A stretch of DNA of 64,000 nt from Cepaea nemoralis (Eukaryota; Mollusca; Gastropoda; Stylommatophora; Helicidae): the NCBI GenBank assembly GCA_014155875.1, contig JACEFZ010025058.1, forward strand, positions 3,207,001-3,271,000. The letters run 5' to 3'. The number at the start of each line of letters is the position of its first letter. The first letter of the stretch is position 1. The position numbers and the translations under genes are program-made. The notes under the pieces were generated by a model. The model was given only the letters and a program-made list of their open reading frames with translations. It ran no database searches and was not told where the DNA came from. Positions 10,531 through 19,671 of this stretch are shown here, piece after piece.

Positions 10531-11038
10531 TCATTTGAAGAGGTGTAATCTATATGATGATAGTTTTATAAGCCACTACGACCCACTACAGCTCATATAC
10601 ACGCCATATTTACCTTTTTACTTATTACAATTTTCATATCACACCCGGTGCGCCTCGAGGGTTCGAACCGTCTAGCCCCACCACCCACACTCGTCACTGA
10701 CCGGCTTGTGGTCACTCAGATATGACTGGCCATGTGGTTACTACAAGACACTGACTGGGTTCAAACCGCACCCAAGCGACTGTCGCCCGTGCTCGCTCCT
10801 GCGACTGCCCCGCGCGCGCCTCTGATTGTCTTTTATTTATTTTATTTTTTTAATTAGTTAAAATATTATACACACACACTCAGTTATCTGCTCTTAGAAA
10901 AACATGTCTTTTATTAGAATTATCGACCCTTACATATGACCTAAGTACCCTACCCTACCCTACCCAACACACCCCAGCTCCGAGACCGAAAAGGATTGGG
11001 GTCAATCCTTAGAGGTCAATCCTGAAAATATAATTAGT
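10531..11038 (+). repeat. 508-bp tandem duplication, copy 2
   Basis: Exact-looking copy of 10,023-10,530. The junction is ...taattagt followed by tcatttgaag, with no intervening bases. Perfect identity means a very recent event or an assembly duplication. Confidence 0.9.
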
Positions 11039-11176
11039 TAGGACGTAACCTACTACTCATATGTTGTCTTTAGCGTTGAACACATTTCTAGTGATTTGAA
11101 TGTTTTCATAGAGCTGACTATCACATTGCAGTGAGCGGCATGCAACAGACGCACACCTTAGGTAACAATACAAAGT

Positions 11177-11588
11177 GTGGAATGGCTCACCTGGCTTCAG
11201 AGATCACAGATTGTAAGAATTATATAGATTTTTTGCCCTGGCCACGCGGGAGTGCCGGGGAATGAACAGGTTGATAGACTGACAGGGAATGCACCTCTTG
11301 GTGGTCGATTATCTAAGGACAAGAAAGAGGTTCTCGTGCGCCTGTGGGACCAGGTGGAGAAGATGGAGGAACAGATTAAGAACCCGTATGTGGAAAGGAT
11401 GAGATTGCGGGGGTTGGCAGGGGTTCTGGCAGAATCTCAAAACCGAGAGGGAAAACCAGGGGAACTTCCAATCAGATACCGGTGGGAACGATAGTAGTGT
11501 GACTCTTCGCTGGCTGTTAAACAAGGGGACGGAGCGCATATGGTAATGTCCTGAGTGCAGTGATGTCGGTTTTTAGCTCAACTCATCT
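11177..11588 (+). mobile_element. LINE C 3' fragment with 11-bp TSD
   Basis: Flanked by CAATACAAAGT at 11,166-11,176 and 11,589-11,599. It carries the end of an RNase H ORF: PGHAGVPGNEQVDRLTG precedes the family's C-terminal tail (RLWDQVEKMEEQI, YVERMRLRGL). The 3' end is a short tail of the (TCAAC)n type (ctcaactcatct). Internal stops and frameshifts are present. The same 3' end occurs at 31,605-32,020 and, inverted, from 29,325. Confidence 0.85.
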
Positions 11589-11686
11589 CAATACAAAGTC
11601 AAAAGTCCTTTTCCACGCCTGAAGCGTATTGAGCACATGATGCTAGCATCATAGTTCTGTAGATCTATCGGCACTCGATCGGCGAT

Positions 11687-12424
11687 GTGGAGAATAACGC
11701 ACAGGCCGCTTTTACTTCCCAGAACATTTCTTGCCACCCAGTTCGTCCTAGCAGCCTAGCTCAGATTTTAAAATGTTCCCGCCTCGACGAGGATTCGTTA
11801 CGCGAAGAGGCAAAGCCAGCAGAGTCTGCTCCGGATACATATGCAACAATAGATACAGATGCATCAACACCTGCAACAACGCCACAGTCCGGACATGCGT
11901 TGCATCGTGAAAGGCTGACAGCACTTGCGGCTGGGGGACGTGCCGGGCAGTATATAGGAGGTAAGTACTCCAAACTTACAGTGGAACAGGTTGAGGCCTT
12001 GCCTGATCAAGAAATTGAGAAGCTATATACGATACACAAGGCGAGGCTTGGATCTGCAATAACAAAGACCCTGGGTACGGCTATGCTACAGATGTACGCA
12101 CAAGTGACAAGTATGTTCCTCCCCATTGCTGATAATCAAGCTTTGGTGACAGACCTGGAGGCCGACCCGTTTCTAGGGCATGCGCTAAACACGGTTACAT
12201 GTGAACTCTACCATAAGTTCGGCATGTGCTTAGCACCTGCAACTGTCACGCTAGCAACTTTTCGGCACTGCCGTTTTGGACATATCTGTCCTAAGCAAGA
12301 ACAAGATGGAGGAGGAGAACCCCGAAATTGCTCCACAGGAGACGCCGTCGGAGAACCTAGTGACGAAGGACCCCAGAAAAGTTGCGGCTGGGAAGAGAGG
12401 AGCTGCTGCTCGAAAAACTCGTGA
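11687..12424 (+). CDS. Unassigned protein of the Polinton-like element (245 aa)
   Basis: Open for 245 codons from an ATG just inside the element. Residues 1-75 are Ser/Thr/Ala-rich and probably disordered. Residues ~85-205 look folded: GGKYSKLTVEQVEALP, an amphipathic helix and LGTAMLQMYAQ, then a Cys/His-containing segment (CELYHKFGMC and HCRFGHIC) that might bind metal. From about residue 206 the frame runs over the next gene, so the glycine- and cysteine-rich tail is probably out-of-frame sequence after a lost stop or a frameshift. I do not recognise the family. Position and base composition tie it to the element; a structural or DNA-binding role would be a guess. Confidence 0.55.
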   Translation: MENNAQAAFTSQNISCHPVRPSSLAQILKCSRLDEDSLREEAKPAESAPDTYATIDTDASTPATTPQSGHALHRERLTALAAGGRAGQYIGGKYSKLTVEQVEALPDQEIEKLYTIHKARLGSAITKTLGTAMLQMYAQVTSMFLPIADNQALVTDLEADPFLGHALNTVTCELYHKFGMCLAPATVTLATFRHCRFGHICPKQEQDGGGEPRNCSTGDAVGEPSDEGPQKSCGWEERSCCSKNS

Positions 12425-12698
12425 AGCAGAGAGGTTGTCTCTGGTTCTGTAGCAGGCTGTTCGTGAGAAGAAACGAAAGTTAGCCCCCGAGCATGAGCAG
12501 GCCCCACCACCGCTGTTTCCAATGGTGCCCGTTGATTACCGCGGCTGGACTCCCTGCATTATAAGAGTGACTGGCGTTGTCGTTGTCGTCGGTGTAATTG
12601 CTAGGCAGAAATTGCGGCGGACTAAAGCACATGCCCCGCCCTCCAGGCGACCGGAGACTAACGTATTAAAGAATAGAGATCCATTTTATATGGAATAA
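12306..12698 (+). pseudogene. Small single-pass membrane protein gene, one stop
   Basis: A 131-codon frame opens with ATG at 12,306 inside the preceding ORF and runs to a TAA at 12,696-12,698. It has one in-frame TAG at 12,450. The N-terminal half is acidic, then basic and Ala-rich; a hydrophobic run (VTGVVVVVGVIA) near residues 87-98 would span a membrane and is followed by basic residues. The stop overlaps the next start as taATG. No family recognised. It is inactivated by the TAG unless that base is a sequencing error. Confidence 0.5.
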
Positions 12699-12946
12699 TG
12701 GCAAGTGTTGACGGGAGAGCTATCCTTAATGCTGCTTGCCACGGCGCAGTTGTGGCCGCGCTTACGATAGACACCGCAAAATTGATCAATGTGATTTTCA
12801 AAGGGGCAGCTTTGCCCAAGTTTGACGCTGATATGTATGACATTGGGATGGTGGTTTTAGACACGTCCATCGCCTTAGCACTCCGAGATTTGCTTATCAA
12901 AGAGGGCTTGATCCCCGCTGATATATTACAGAAGCCCTCCCGCTAA
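12698..12946 (+). CDS. Small hydrophobic protein of the Polinton-like element (82 aa)
   Basis: Intact 82-codon ORF whose ATG overlaps the upstream TAA (taATG), typical of compact viral-type gene packing. Composition is Ala/Ile/Leu-rich with two likely hydrophobic helices (ACHGAVVAALTIDTAKLINV and MVVLDTSIALALRDLL) separated by a charged stretch. No catalytic motif. The function is unknown; a membrane or structural role fits the composition only. This is one of the few undamaged genes of the element. Confidence 0.55.
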   Translation: MASVDGRAILNAACHGAVVAALTIDTAKLINVIFKGAALPKFDADMYDIGMVVLDTSIALALRDLLIKEGLIPADILQKPSR

Positions 12947-12948
12947 CT

Positions 12949-13368
12949 ATGGCCTCTGTCGCAATGATGATAGGGTGAGTCGTTGTCAATGCATTCGCGT
13001 TTACTGGGGGCAGCTACCTCTTTTCCAAGCTAGGGCTTGCGGACGCTCATGAAGAAATAAGACGGCACGATGAGGCTGTCGAGCGGCTACAGGCGGCCCA
13101 GGATGAGTGGGCGAGAAAGAGAACCGCGCCGCTGGACTGGCTCAACGAGGAGCTACAGCGTGAAGGCCAAGCCGTTCACTCTTTCCAGGATGTCGACCAG
13201 GTCATGCGGGAATACAGCCTGATCTCCGGCAAACGTATAGAGCCCCTCGAGCCTTAACCTTGCCTGTCGGATTTCTACGTCCCATCCGAGCAGCAGAACG
13301 ACCGTGAGATCACTTCCATCGTTCTTGGGCTGGCAGCGACGGGTATTGTTGCTTATAAATTGCTTTAG
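12949..13368 (+). pseudogene. Coiled-coil/membrane protein of the element, two stops
   Basis: Begins ATG 2 bp after the previous stop. The frame runs 139 codons to a TAG at 13,366, with in-frame TGA at 12,976 and TAA at 13,255. It shows an N-terminal hydrophobic segment (NAFAFTGGSYLFSKLG), a long charged helix rich in Glu/Arg (HEEIRRHDEAVERLQAAQDE) that should form a coiled coil, then SDFYVPSEQQ and a C-terminal hydrophobic helix (LGLAATGIVAYKLL). I believe similar short proteins accompany PolB/integrase elements in other marine invertebrates, but I cannot name the family. Confidence 0.55.
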
Positions 13369-13395
13369 AGATTGGCCACTGCTACAAAGTAACAA

Positions 13396-14419
13396 ATGAA
13401 ACGTCTGGAGGACATCTACTACAGCCCTCAGGGTTATTGGAAAGGCTTGGCGGCCATTAAGGAGCTCTCTCTGCTGCAGCTCATGTTTCAGAGGATGTTG
13501 CCCGAGACTGGCTCAAGAAGCAAGCTATTTTGCAGATCTATTTACCCGCTCCTCGGTATATTCCGCGGCCATCTATTCATGAAGATAGACCAAATATCGT
13601 CCATCAGGCTGACTTGCTTTATCTCTACCTACCACATGACCGGGTTGGTCGTAAGATATTTAAGTATGCCTTAACGGTTGTGGATGTTGCCTCATGGTTT
13701 AAAGAAGCAGAGGCTTTGACTGACAAGAGCAGCGAACGGGTGGCTTTGGCCCTTGAGCGAATTTACAAACGCGGGCCCCTCAAATGGTCACAGCTTCTGC
13801 AGATTGACCCGGGGCGTAGGTTTATGGGTGCCGTGAGCCAGCTGGCAGCGAAGGATAAGACACAGATACAACGTGGAGAAGCTGGGAATCACCGGCAGCT
13901 GGTGATCGTCGAGAGGTGCAATCGCACTCTGGCAGAGAGACTGTTCGGTGCCCAATACGCCCAAGAGCTATTATTGGCAGCTCGAGGGTCCTCTGAATGT
14001 TCAGCTGAATGGGTTCAGGCTCTTCCTCGGGTGGTCGTGGCGCTTAACGGTGAGGTGACTCGTTTAACGGGTCAAAAGCCGGTTGATGCTGTTAAGGACA
14101 CTTCAGTATCCCATATGCCGGCCGCTCCAGCTCACTGCGCTATCGGCCTCAAGGAGCCTGTGATTCCGTATGATGCTCTAGTTCGGTATCTTTATGCAAG
14201 CTCACCTGGGGAGCACGAGCTTGAAGGTGGCCGGCGCCGGGCGACTGATCCTTCGTGGTCATTAACAGTACACACGGTTCGTAAAGCTGTATGCCAGGAT
14301 GGGCGGCCTGCGCTGTACTACCTGGAGGATAGGCGGCTCGGGGCTTCGTTCGCGAAGAGCTGATGATTGTTCCTCCCGACACCCAAATGCCTCCTGACTG
14401 GATCCTCCCTAAACGGTGA
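13396..14419 (+). pseudogene. Retroviral-type (rve) integrase, frameshifted
   Basis: Polinton integrases insert the element's DNA into the host chromosome through an RNase H-fold DDE domain. Here the N-terminal part (LEDIYYSPQGYWKG) lies in one frame from 13,396; near 13,470 the reading moves to the frame open to 14,363; a last shift near 14,345 leads to a C-terminus ending at 14,419. The catalytic core is visible: first Asp in HQADLLYLYLP, second Asp in IDPGRRFMG, and Glu in IVERCNRTLAERLF with the Asn/Arg pattern usual after it. A C-terminal chromatin- or DNA-binding tail follows. It converges on the polymerase gene. Two frameshifts make it non-functional. Confidence 0.8.
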
Positions 14420-14423
14420 GGGC

Positions 14424-15729
14424 TCACTCCGCGGCGACCTTGCGGTACTCGAGGGGCTGCGTGTGGATACCGTCTGGTAAGACATACCGTTTGTCATAAT
14501 ACGCGCTGAGGCCCAGCTTGCCTTGTTGGTAGCTGGCCATCTGCCTGTTATGCATGGGCACCCCTCGGCTCTGCACCCTGTCTATAGACCCCTCTACGGC
14601 GGCTTTGTATCTCCCCCAGGTCATGGTGTTCTGCCTTTTCCCCACCCCCTTGCACGAGAACTTCGTGTTCACGTCCCCGTCGAAGATGTAGCATTTGCTG
14701 CAGAGAGCGATGCCTCGACTCCCCTGAAATTCGGTCTTGAAGATGCCCGGAGTTTGCCCGCTCCATTTGTCCCAGGCAAGCCACTCTCTCTTCACACGGT
14801 TGTACTCCTCTTTCATCTCACGCTTTACCGCCTCTTCGAGGTTGAGGGTGCTCATCGCGATATACAGGCTGTCGGTATCCATCTGCATGACCGCATAGTC
14901 CCTGCGATCCACGAACCGGTCAAGGAAGTCATGGTAGAATTCTAAGTTGCGGAGCTTCGCCATGTGATACATGGCGATGCCTACCTGGAAAGGAAGTTTG
15001 ATTATCACATGTGGCTTACGAGATTTAATCTCGTACGCGTCGCCTATCTCTGTGAGATCGTCAAACCAGACGGAACGTAGTGCCTGATCCACGGTTTTTT
15101 CCGTCTTGGGTGTAGCTGGTGTTGGTGTGGCGCTCAAGTGCCTCGATGAGCTTTCTGTATGCTGAATTGCCTAGAAGCTTCATAGCGTCGGCTAGCATCG
15201 CCTTCGCTTTGTCCACATCCCCGAGGCGGCGTGCTTCGGTTACTTGCTCAACAAACCACGTGAAGAGCTTCTTTGGCTCATTCTGGATGATTGTATAGAC
15301 CGCCTCCAGCTCGAGTCCGTGTTCTAGATACCATTTCAACAGCGGGGTGTACAGCAAGATCCCGTCAGCCTCGAGGACGTCCAGCAGTTTCTTACACCCC
15401 GACCGCTGGCGGCCGGTGCGTTTTAGGTATTCCAAAATCGTCGGCGCTACTAAGGCCCCTGCCTGGTTCATAAAGAGGGGCGCCATTTCTTCGAACTTTT
15501 GCCACAAGGCTTTGGGAGTGGAGATTTTACACTTGACAAATCCAAACAGCTGGCCTTTTAACACCTGCTGGGCGACCTTGGGGGATACCTCTTGGGGCTT
15601 TTCTGCGTGGAGCACTCGCTCTTTCCCGCACGACATGTCCATAGCCATGGTGCTGAAGTAGAGCGCGTTAGCGTCTATAACAGAGTAGGGTTTAGGTGGC
15701 GTGCAAAGAGGAAATGGGTTGACTAGCTA
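14424..15729 (-). pseudogene. Protein-primed type B DNA polymerase, 5'-truncated and frameshifted
   Basis: Viral/organellar-type PolB that replicates Polintons from a protein primer. Reading leftward from ~15,729 there is motif A (VIDANALYFSTMA, upstream of the ATG at 15,648), then motif B (KLLGNSAYRKLIEALERH, with Arg where Gly is usual). A frameshift near 15,110 moves into the frame ending at 14,424. The second part has motif C (MDTDSLYIAM, both catalytic Asp present), IALCSKCY and the thumb-like LGLSAYYDKR near the C-terminus. The exonuclease half and anything upstream are missing; a stop and then LTR-like sequence lie beyond 15,729. At ~430 codons it is well under half the family length. 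Not functional as it stands. Confidence 0.85.
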
Positions 15730-15993
15730 ATGCACGCGTGAGCACCCGGTAGTTAAGTAGCTAGGGAGGCTCACGCGTTGACGTGGAGGCGGGAGACAGA
15801 TTAGTTACTAACTTGAAGCCATGTTAGCAGGACGTCTTTTATCATCCAGACTTATATGTCGAAGTTATGCCTTTTGAAATATCTCGAATAAAGCAAGACA
15901 TATATCAACAACTGCCGGGCTTCGTGTCATTCAGTTCAGTTGCAACTCTCCTCTACAGCACTGTGAAAGATACAGAAATGGTGCCGTAGACCC
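15720..15993 (+). mobile_element. Possible LTR end with primer-binding-site-like sequence
   Basis: This follows the broken polymerase gene. It holds an AATAAA signal (cgaataaagcaag near 15,887), a downstream GT/T-rich stretch (cttcgtgtcattcag) and, at 15,979-15,993, TGGTGCCGTAGACCC. That last begins with TGG as a tRNA-complementary primer-binding site would, right after a plausible LTR end. No second LTR or gag/pol is found, so this is a fragment at best. Confidence 0.35.
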
Positions 15994-16149
15994 AAGGATC
16001 TCCAACTTATGGGTCGTCGCAAAATACGCAAAGTACTAAGCTCAGTGGGAACTTCCCGGAGGAAGTCTTGAAAAAAAAAAGTGCGGCTACATTTAAAGAA
16101 CATTGCTGAACGCGTTTGTCAAACATGGTGGCTTCCACAACGTCTGCGA

Positions 16150-16670
16150 GAGCCACGGCGTAAACCGTTTTTCAAAGGGCTACAAGAGCCGCTGTCCTGC
16201 AGTATCAATTTCAAGGGGGCTGCTGCCTCACATCGCCGTTTTCAAAGGGCTACAAGAGCCTCTGTCCTGCATTCTCAATTTCAAGGGGCCTACCATGGCC
16301 GTTGCCTGAACATTCTCAATTTCAAGGGGCCTACCATGGCCGTCGCCGGAACATTCTCAATTTCAAGCGGCCTATCATGGCCGTTGACTGAACATTATCA
16401 ATTTCGAGGGGCTTACCATAGCCTGAATTTTACCATTTTCAAGAGGCTTGTCCAAGCCGCCACCTGCATAATCGTTTGTCTCAACGGGTATTAGAGCCGC
16501 TGCCTGCACTGTCGTTTTGAGAGGCTAACCAGGGCCGCTGATCGCTCTCGTGCATTGCTGACTTCGAGGGGCTAACCAAGGCTGCCGCTGATCGCTCTCG
16601 TGCATTGCTGACTTCGAGGGGCCTTACCATAACCACAGTCGTGCATTACTAATCCTCGAGAGACCTGCCG
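16150..16670 (+). repeat. Imperfect ~45-60-bp tandem repeat, leader-like
   Basis: About ten diverged units share ttcaaggggcctaccatggccg and a variable spacer (tgaacattctcaat, tgatcgctctcgtgcattgctgac). Two adjacent units near 16,540-16,620 are almost identical. It lies where the 5' leader of the possible LTR element would be. Open frames across it are unlike any protein known to me. Confidence 0.6.
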
Positions 16671-16774
16671 TCGAAGATGCCGCACTCTGATCCGTGGGAG
16701 ACCTGCTGTCAAGACACCTACGATCTAGACTCGAAACTGAACAGTTAACGTAGCAGATCGAGGGTCCTCTGGGA

Positions 16775-16878
16775 CCTACAAGCACTTGGAATCAACGACT
16801 GGCAAGAGAAGGTCAACCAGAGAGACGAATGGAGACGGCTTGTATCTGCAGCAAAGAACCTCAATGGCTCAGAATGCT
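16775..16878 (+). pseudogene. LINE E 3' terminal fragment
   Basis: Nearly identical to 26,416-26,520 of the LINE E copy: DLQALGINDWQEKV, RDEWRR and AAKNLNGSE in translation. This is the very C-terminus of the ORF, and the element's (GAA) tail follows directly. Confidence 0.85.
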
Positions 16879-17068
16879 GAAGAAGAAGAAGAAGAAGAAG
16901 AAGAAGAAGAAGAAGAAGAAGAAGAAGAAGAAGAAGAAGAAGAAGAAGAAGAAGAAGAAGAAGAAGAAGAAGAAGAAGAAGAAGAAGAAGAAAAGAAGAA
17001 GAAGAAGAAGAAGAAGAAGAAGAAGAAGAAGAAGAAGAAGAAGAAGAAGAAGAAGAAGAAGAAGAAGA
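16879..17068 (+). repeat. (GAA)n microsatellite, ~190 bp
   Basis: About 63 triplets with one aaaag interruption near 16,992 that shifts phase. It starts at the point where LINE E normally ends in a short (GAA)4 tail (compare 26,521-26,533), so it grew from that tail. The translations give poly-Glu, poly-Lys, poly-Ser or poly-Leu and are not genes. Confidence 0.95.
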
Positions 17069-17243
17069 TGTGCTGACGCTCATTCACTGTCGACTACAGA
17101 TCGTACGATAAGTGGCAGTCTCTCTCTGGTACGTATGCTTTCACGCTTGCGATGACAGCTAAATCAATTGCAATCTCTGCTTTTCGCAAATCTGTGCGAT
17201 GCCACTTATGAATCAGGAATATCCTTAACCAATCTAAATGAAG

Positions 17244-17487
17244 CCGGCTTCGTGGCTTAGAGGTTATGACTTTTCTCCGTAATCTCGTATACTCTCGTGG
17301 GTTAACGTGATGACGGTAAGAATCAGCGGTGGTTCGAATCGCATCGATAACTTACGGGGTATGTGAGCCGGCCGCTCAGAAAGCAATGGCAAACTACTGA
17401 GCGTAATCTTGCCAAGAAATCAACATACAGCTTAAATATGCTGGTGTCGACAGCAATGTCCTGTAAAGGATATGCAAATAAAAAAAA
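17244..17487 (+). mobile_element. tRNA-derived SINE (family 2) with 13-bp TSD
   Basis: Flanked by AATCTAAATGAAG at 17,231-17,243 and 17,488-17,500. The 5' part has an A-box-like tggcttagaggtt and a B-box ggttcgaatcgc (~17,332). The body contains ctcagaaagcaatggcaaactact and ttgccaagaaat, and the 3' end is ggatatgcaaataaaaaaaaa. Related copies lie at 18,205-18,415 (minus strand) and 38,085-38,215 (3' part only). Transcription by Pol III and mobilisation by a partner LINE are inferred. Confidence 0.85.
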
Positions 17488-17589
17488 AATCTAAATGAAG
17501 ACTTACTGTACTACATTGTAACGTTGTGGGGACTAATTGTTATGTGGAATCTACTTCAATCTTGATGTTGTATATTCTTCAGTATGTCG

Positions 17590-17757
17590 GGTAGATGACT
17601 TGTGTGTGTGTGTGGGGGGGGGGGGGTGGTCGCTAAGCTGATCCGTGCCCGAATACCGAGTCTAGCTGTCGACTGAAGTCTCTGTGTGTGTATGTGTACG
17701 TGTGTGTGTGTGGTCGCTAAGCTGATCCGTGCCCGAATGCCGAGTCTAGCTAGCTTC
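17590..17757 (+). repeat. Short tandem duplication with GT/G tracts
   Basis: The ~40-bp block gtcgctaagctgatccgtgcc...ccgagtctagct occurs at ~17,630 and ~17,714. Each copy is preceded by a (GT)n run, the first with a 12-13-base G tract. It looks like slippage or duplication of one unit of about 85 bp. Confidence 0.7.
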
Positions 17758-17760
17758 CCA

Positions 17761-18200
17761 CTTAAGTAGTGACATGTGAGCCCTGCGTTTCCTGTGACAC
17801 GCTGAGCTCACTGAGTGTCACTAATCGTGTGTTTCTTCTAGTGTTTTCCCACAGTTTACCCTTGCTGTTTCTTTCTCTCATGTTGTAATGTATGCCTAAT
17901 AGTTAGCTTAATCCGTTTTGGGACTCTCTCTGTCCATGACAGTATAGTACTTCAACATTGCACAGTGCTTCAACTTTGCATAGTGCTTCAACATTACATT
18001 GTATTTTAAAGGCGTCACTAATGTTGTTGCCGAGAGTGACTAAACCTCATTATCTGTCACATATTGTCATGTTAGGCTGCAGCTACTGCTGCGAAGATGA
18101 TGAAGGCAAGGCGTGTTTTAAGTTCTAAGTTTAAAGTCCTGAAAATGTTTTTTTTTCCCCGGTGGACATTTATTATGTTGAAGATTTAGTCAACTTGTTT
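17761..18200. other. No feature seen
   Basis: Unremarkable AT-rich sequence; gtgcttcaac repeats three times at 17,950-17,990 but nothing larger. Confidence 0.5.
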
Positions 18201-18202
18201 TA

Positions 18203-18415
18203 TGTCCCTTACAGGACGTTGCAGTCAACATCAGCGTTTTTCAGCTGCTGTTGATGTACTAGGCAAGGTTACGCTTACTAGTTTGCCATTGCTTTCTGAG
18301 CGACCGGCTGACATACCCCGTAAGTTACCGACGCGGCGAGAACCGCTACCGATTCTCGCGCATATCTCGTTACTCACGAGAGAATAAGGGATCACGGAGA
18401 AAAACGTTAACACCT
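18203..18415 (-). mobile_element. SINE family 2, minus-strand copy
   Basis: Reverse complement carries the same order as 17,244-17,487: tttttctccgtgatc, a degenerate B-box, taacttacggggtatgt, cgctcagaaagcaatggcaaact and ttgactgcaacgtcctgta. The Pol III boxes are weathered and no TSD is evident. Confidence 0.7.
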
Positions 18416-18583
18416 AGACTAGGGAGACATAATCATACAAGTTAAGAATTGATACCAGATACGTTAAATGGGAAGGTAAGGCAGCAATCTTAGTTCTTAC
18501 ATATAACCCTCCGTTTTACCATATAACCCTCCGTGTGTCATCCAGTCAGGAAACTATGGGTTCAACAGCGAACACCTTCTTCA

Positions 18584-18614
<31 letters not shown>

Positions 18615-18630
18615 AAAAGAAAAAAAAAAA
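18584..18630 (+). repeat. (C)n-(A)n homopolymer tract
   Basis: About 21 C followed by an A-rich run with two G interruptions. Length is unreliable in sequencing. Confidence 0.9.
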
Positions 18631-18835
18631 GAAACACACACATTATCACTTAATGGCTTACAAATGTGCCATTTCCTGTTTTCATCACTACTGATACAGC
18701 TTTATATTTGTTAATCAAACAACTTCGTGTTTTCTCATAGTTGCCGTATTCATGTGAACAGACCATTGCTACTGTCCATGCAAAACTATACGGAGAGACG
18801 CATACCTGCCTTTGTGCTAACATTAAAGTTTATAT

Positions 18836-19657
18836 ATTGAGCACAACCCACTACTGGCAACGTTGATCGTATTCTGGTATGAACCTAAGGCCTATCCACG
18901 TCAATGTGGAAGCACTAGACTCGAGTTTCGCTCTCGTTTGAGCTCGTCAGTAGTGCATATCCTTGACCGGATCCGAAAACAAACCCCGGATCACTGTAGT
19001 TCGTAGGCTGTAGTTCAAGACTTGCCCGATCGCCGTGACTGACGTCCGTCAATCGATGTGGACCCGAACGATCAGGTGTTCTCACTGGCAAGGCACACCA
19101 GGCCGCCTAAATTCCAGCGAGCAATAATCAACGGTGACGTTGTAGTGTTTTGTTATGATAATTTGGCCGTGTCCAGCGTGTGCCGCGTGGTTACACACCC
19201 GCTTCACACGCCAGTGATCCGAGCGAAACTCGAGTCTAGTGCTTCCACATTGACGTGGATAGGCCTTAGCTTTATACCAGAATACGATCAGCGTTGCCAG
19301 TAGTGGGTTGTGCTCAATATTTAAATCTCAAATCCAGAAACAACCAAATAAATCAATTTGATTATTGCTCGCTGGAATTTAGGCGGCCTGGTGTGCCTTG
19401 CCAGTGAGAAGACCTGATCGTTCGGGTCCACATCGATTGACGGACGTCAGTCGCGGCGACAGTAATCCGGGGTTTGTTTCCGGATCCGGTCAAGGATATT
19501 CACTACTAACGAGCTCAAACGAGAGCGAAGCTCGAGTCTGGTACTTCCACATTGACGTGGATAGGCCTTAGGTTCATACCAGATTACGATCAGCGTTGCC
19601 AGTAGTGGGTTGTGCTCAATATTTAAATCTCAAATCCCGAAACAACCAAATAAATCA
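18836..19657. mobile_element. Fold-back element with 14-bp TSD
   Basis: Flanked by ATTAAAGTTTATAT at 18,822-18,835 and 19,658-19,671. Left arm 18,836-19,132 is the reverse complement (diverged) of 19,358-19,620, so RNA or single-stranded DNA would form a ~270-bp hairpin. Between the arms, 19,219-19,357 is a third, direct copy of the right-terminal ~135 bp (gcttccacattgacgtggatagg ... aacaaccaaataaatcaatt). The long TSD and the aaataaatcaatt end point to target-primed retroposition. No ORF of note. Confidence 0.75.
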
Positions 19658-19671
19658 ATTAAAGTTTATAT

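Larger units (their letters stand above)
11600..15730. mobile_element. Degenerate Polinton/Maverick-like element
   Basis: Six coding regions are packed nearly end to end: five rightward (11,687-14,419) and a leftward type B DNA polymerase (14,424-15,729) converging on the integrase with a 4-bp gap. Protein-primed PolB plus retroviral-type integrase is the hallmark pair of Polintons and their viral relatives. I see no capsid, packaging ATPase or maturation protease gene and no terminal inverted repeats, and most genes carry stops or frameshifts, so this is a dead internal fragment or a capsid-less derivative. GC content is clearly higher than the AT-rich surroundings. The right end is cut where LTR-like sequence begins near 15,720. 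Confidence 0.75.

Noticed and set aside
9090..10800. Functional tRNA genes at the gggttcgaa motifs
   Set aside because: B-box-like motifs are present, but I could not pair an acceptor stem or find a proper A box and anticodon loop at the right spacing.
16745..17155. Poly-Glu, poly-Lys, poly-Ser and poly-Leu ORFs
   Set aside because: Translations of the (GAA)n tract.
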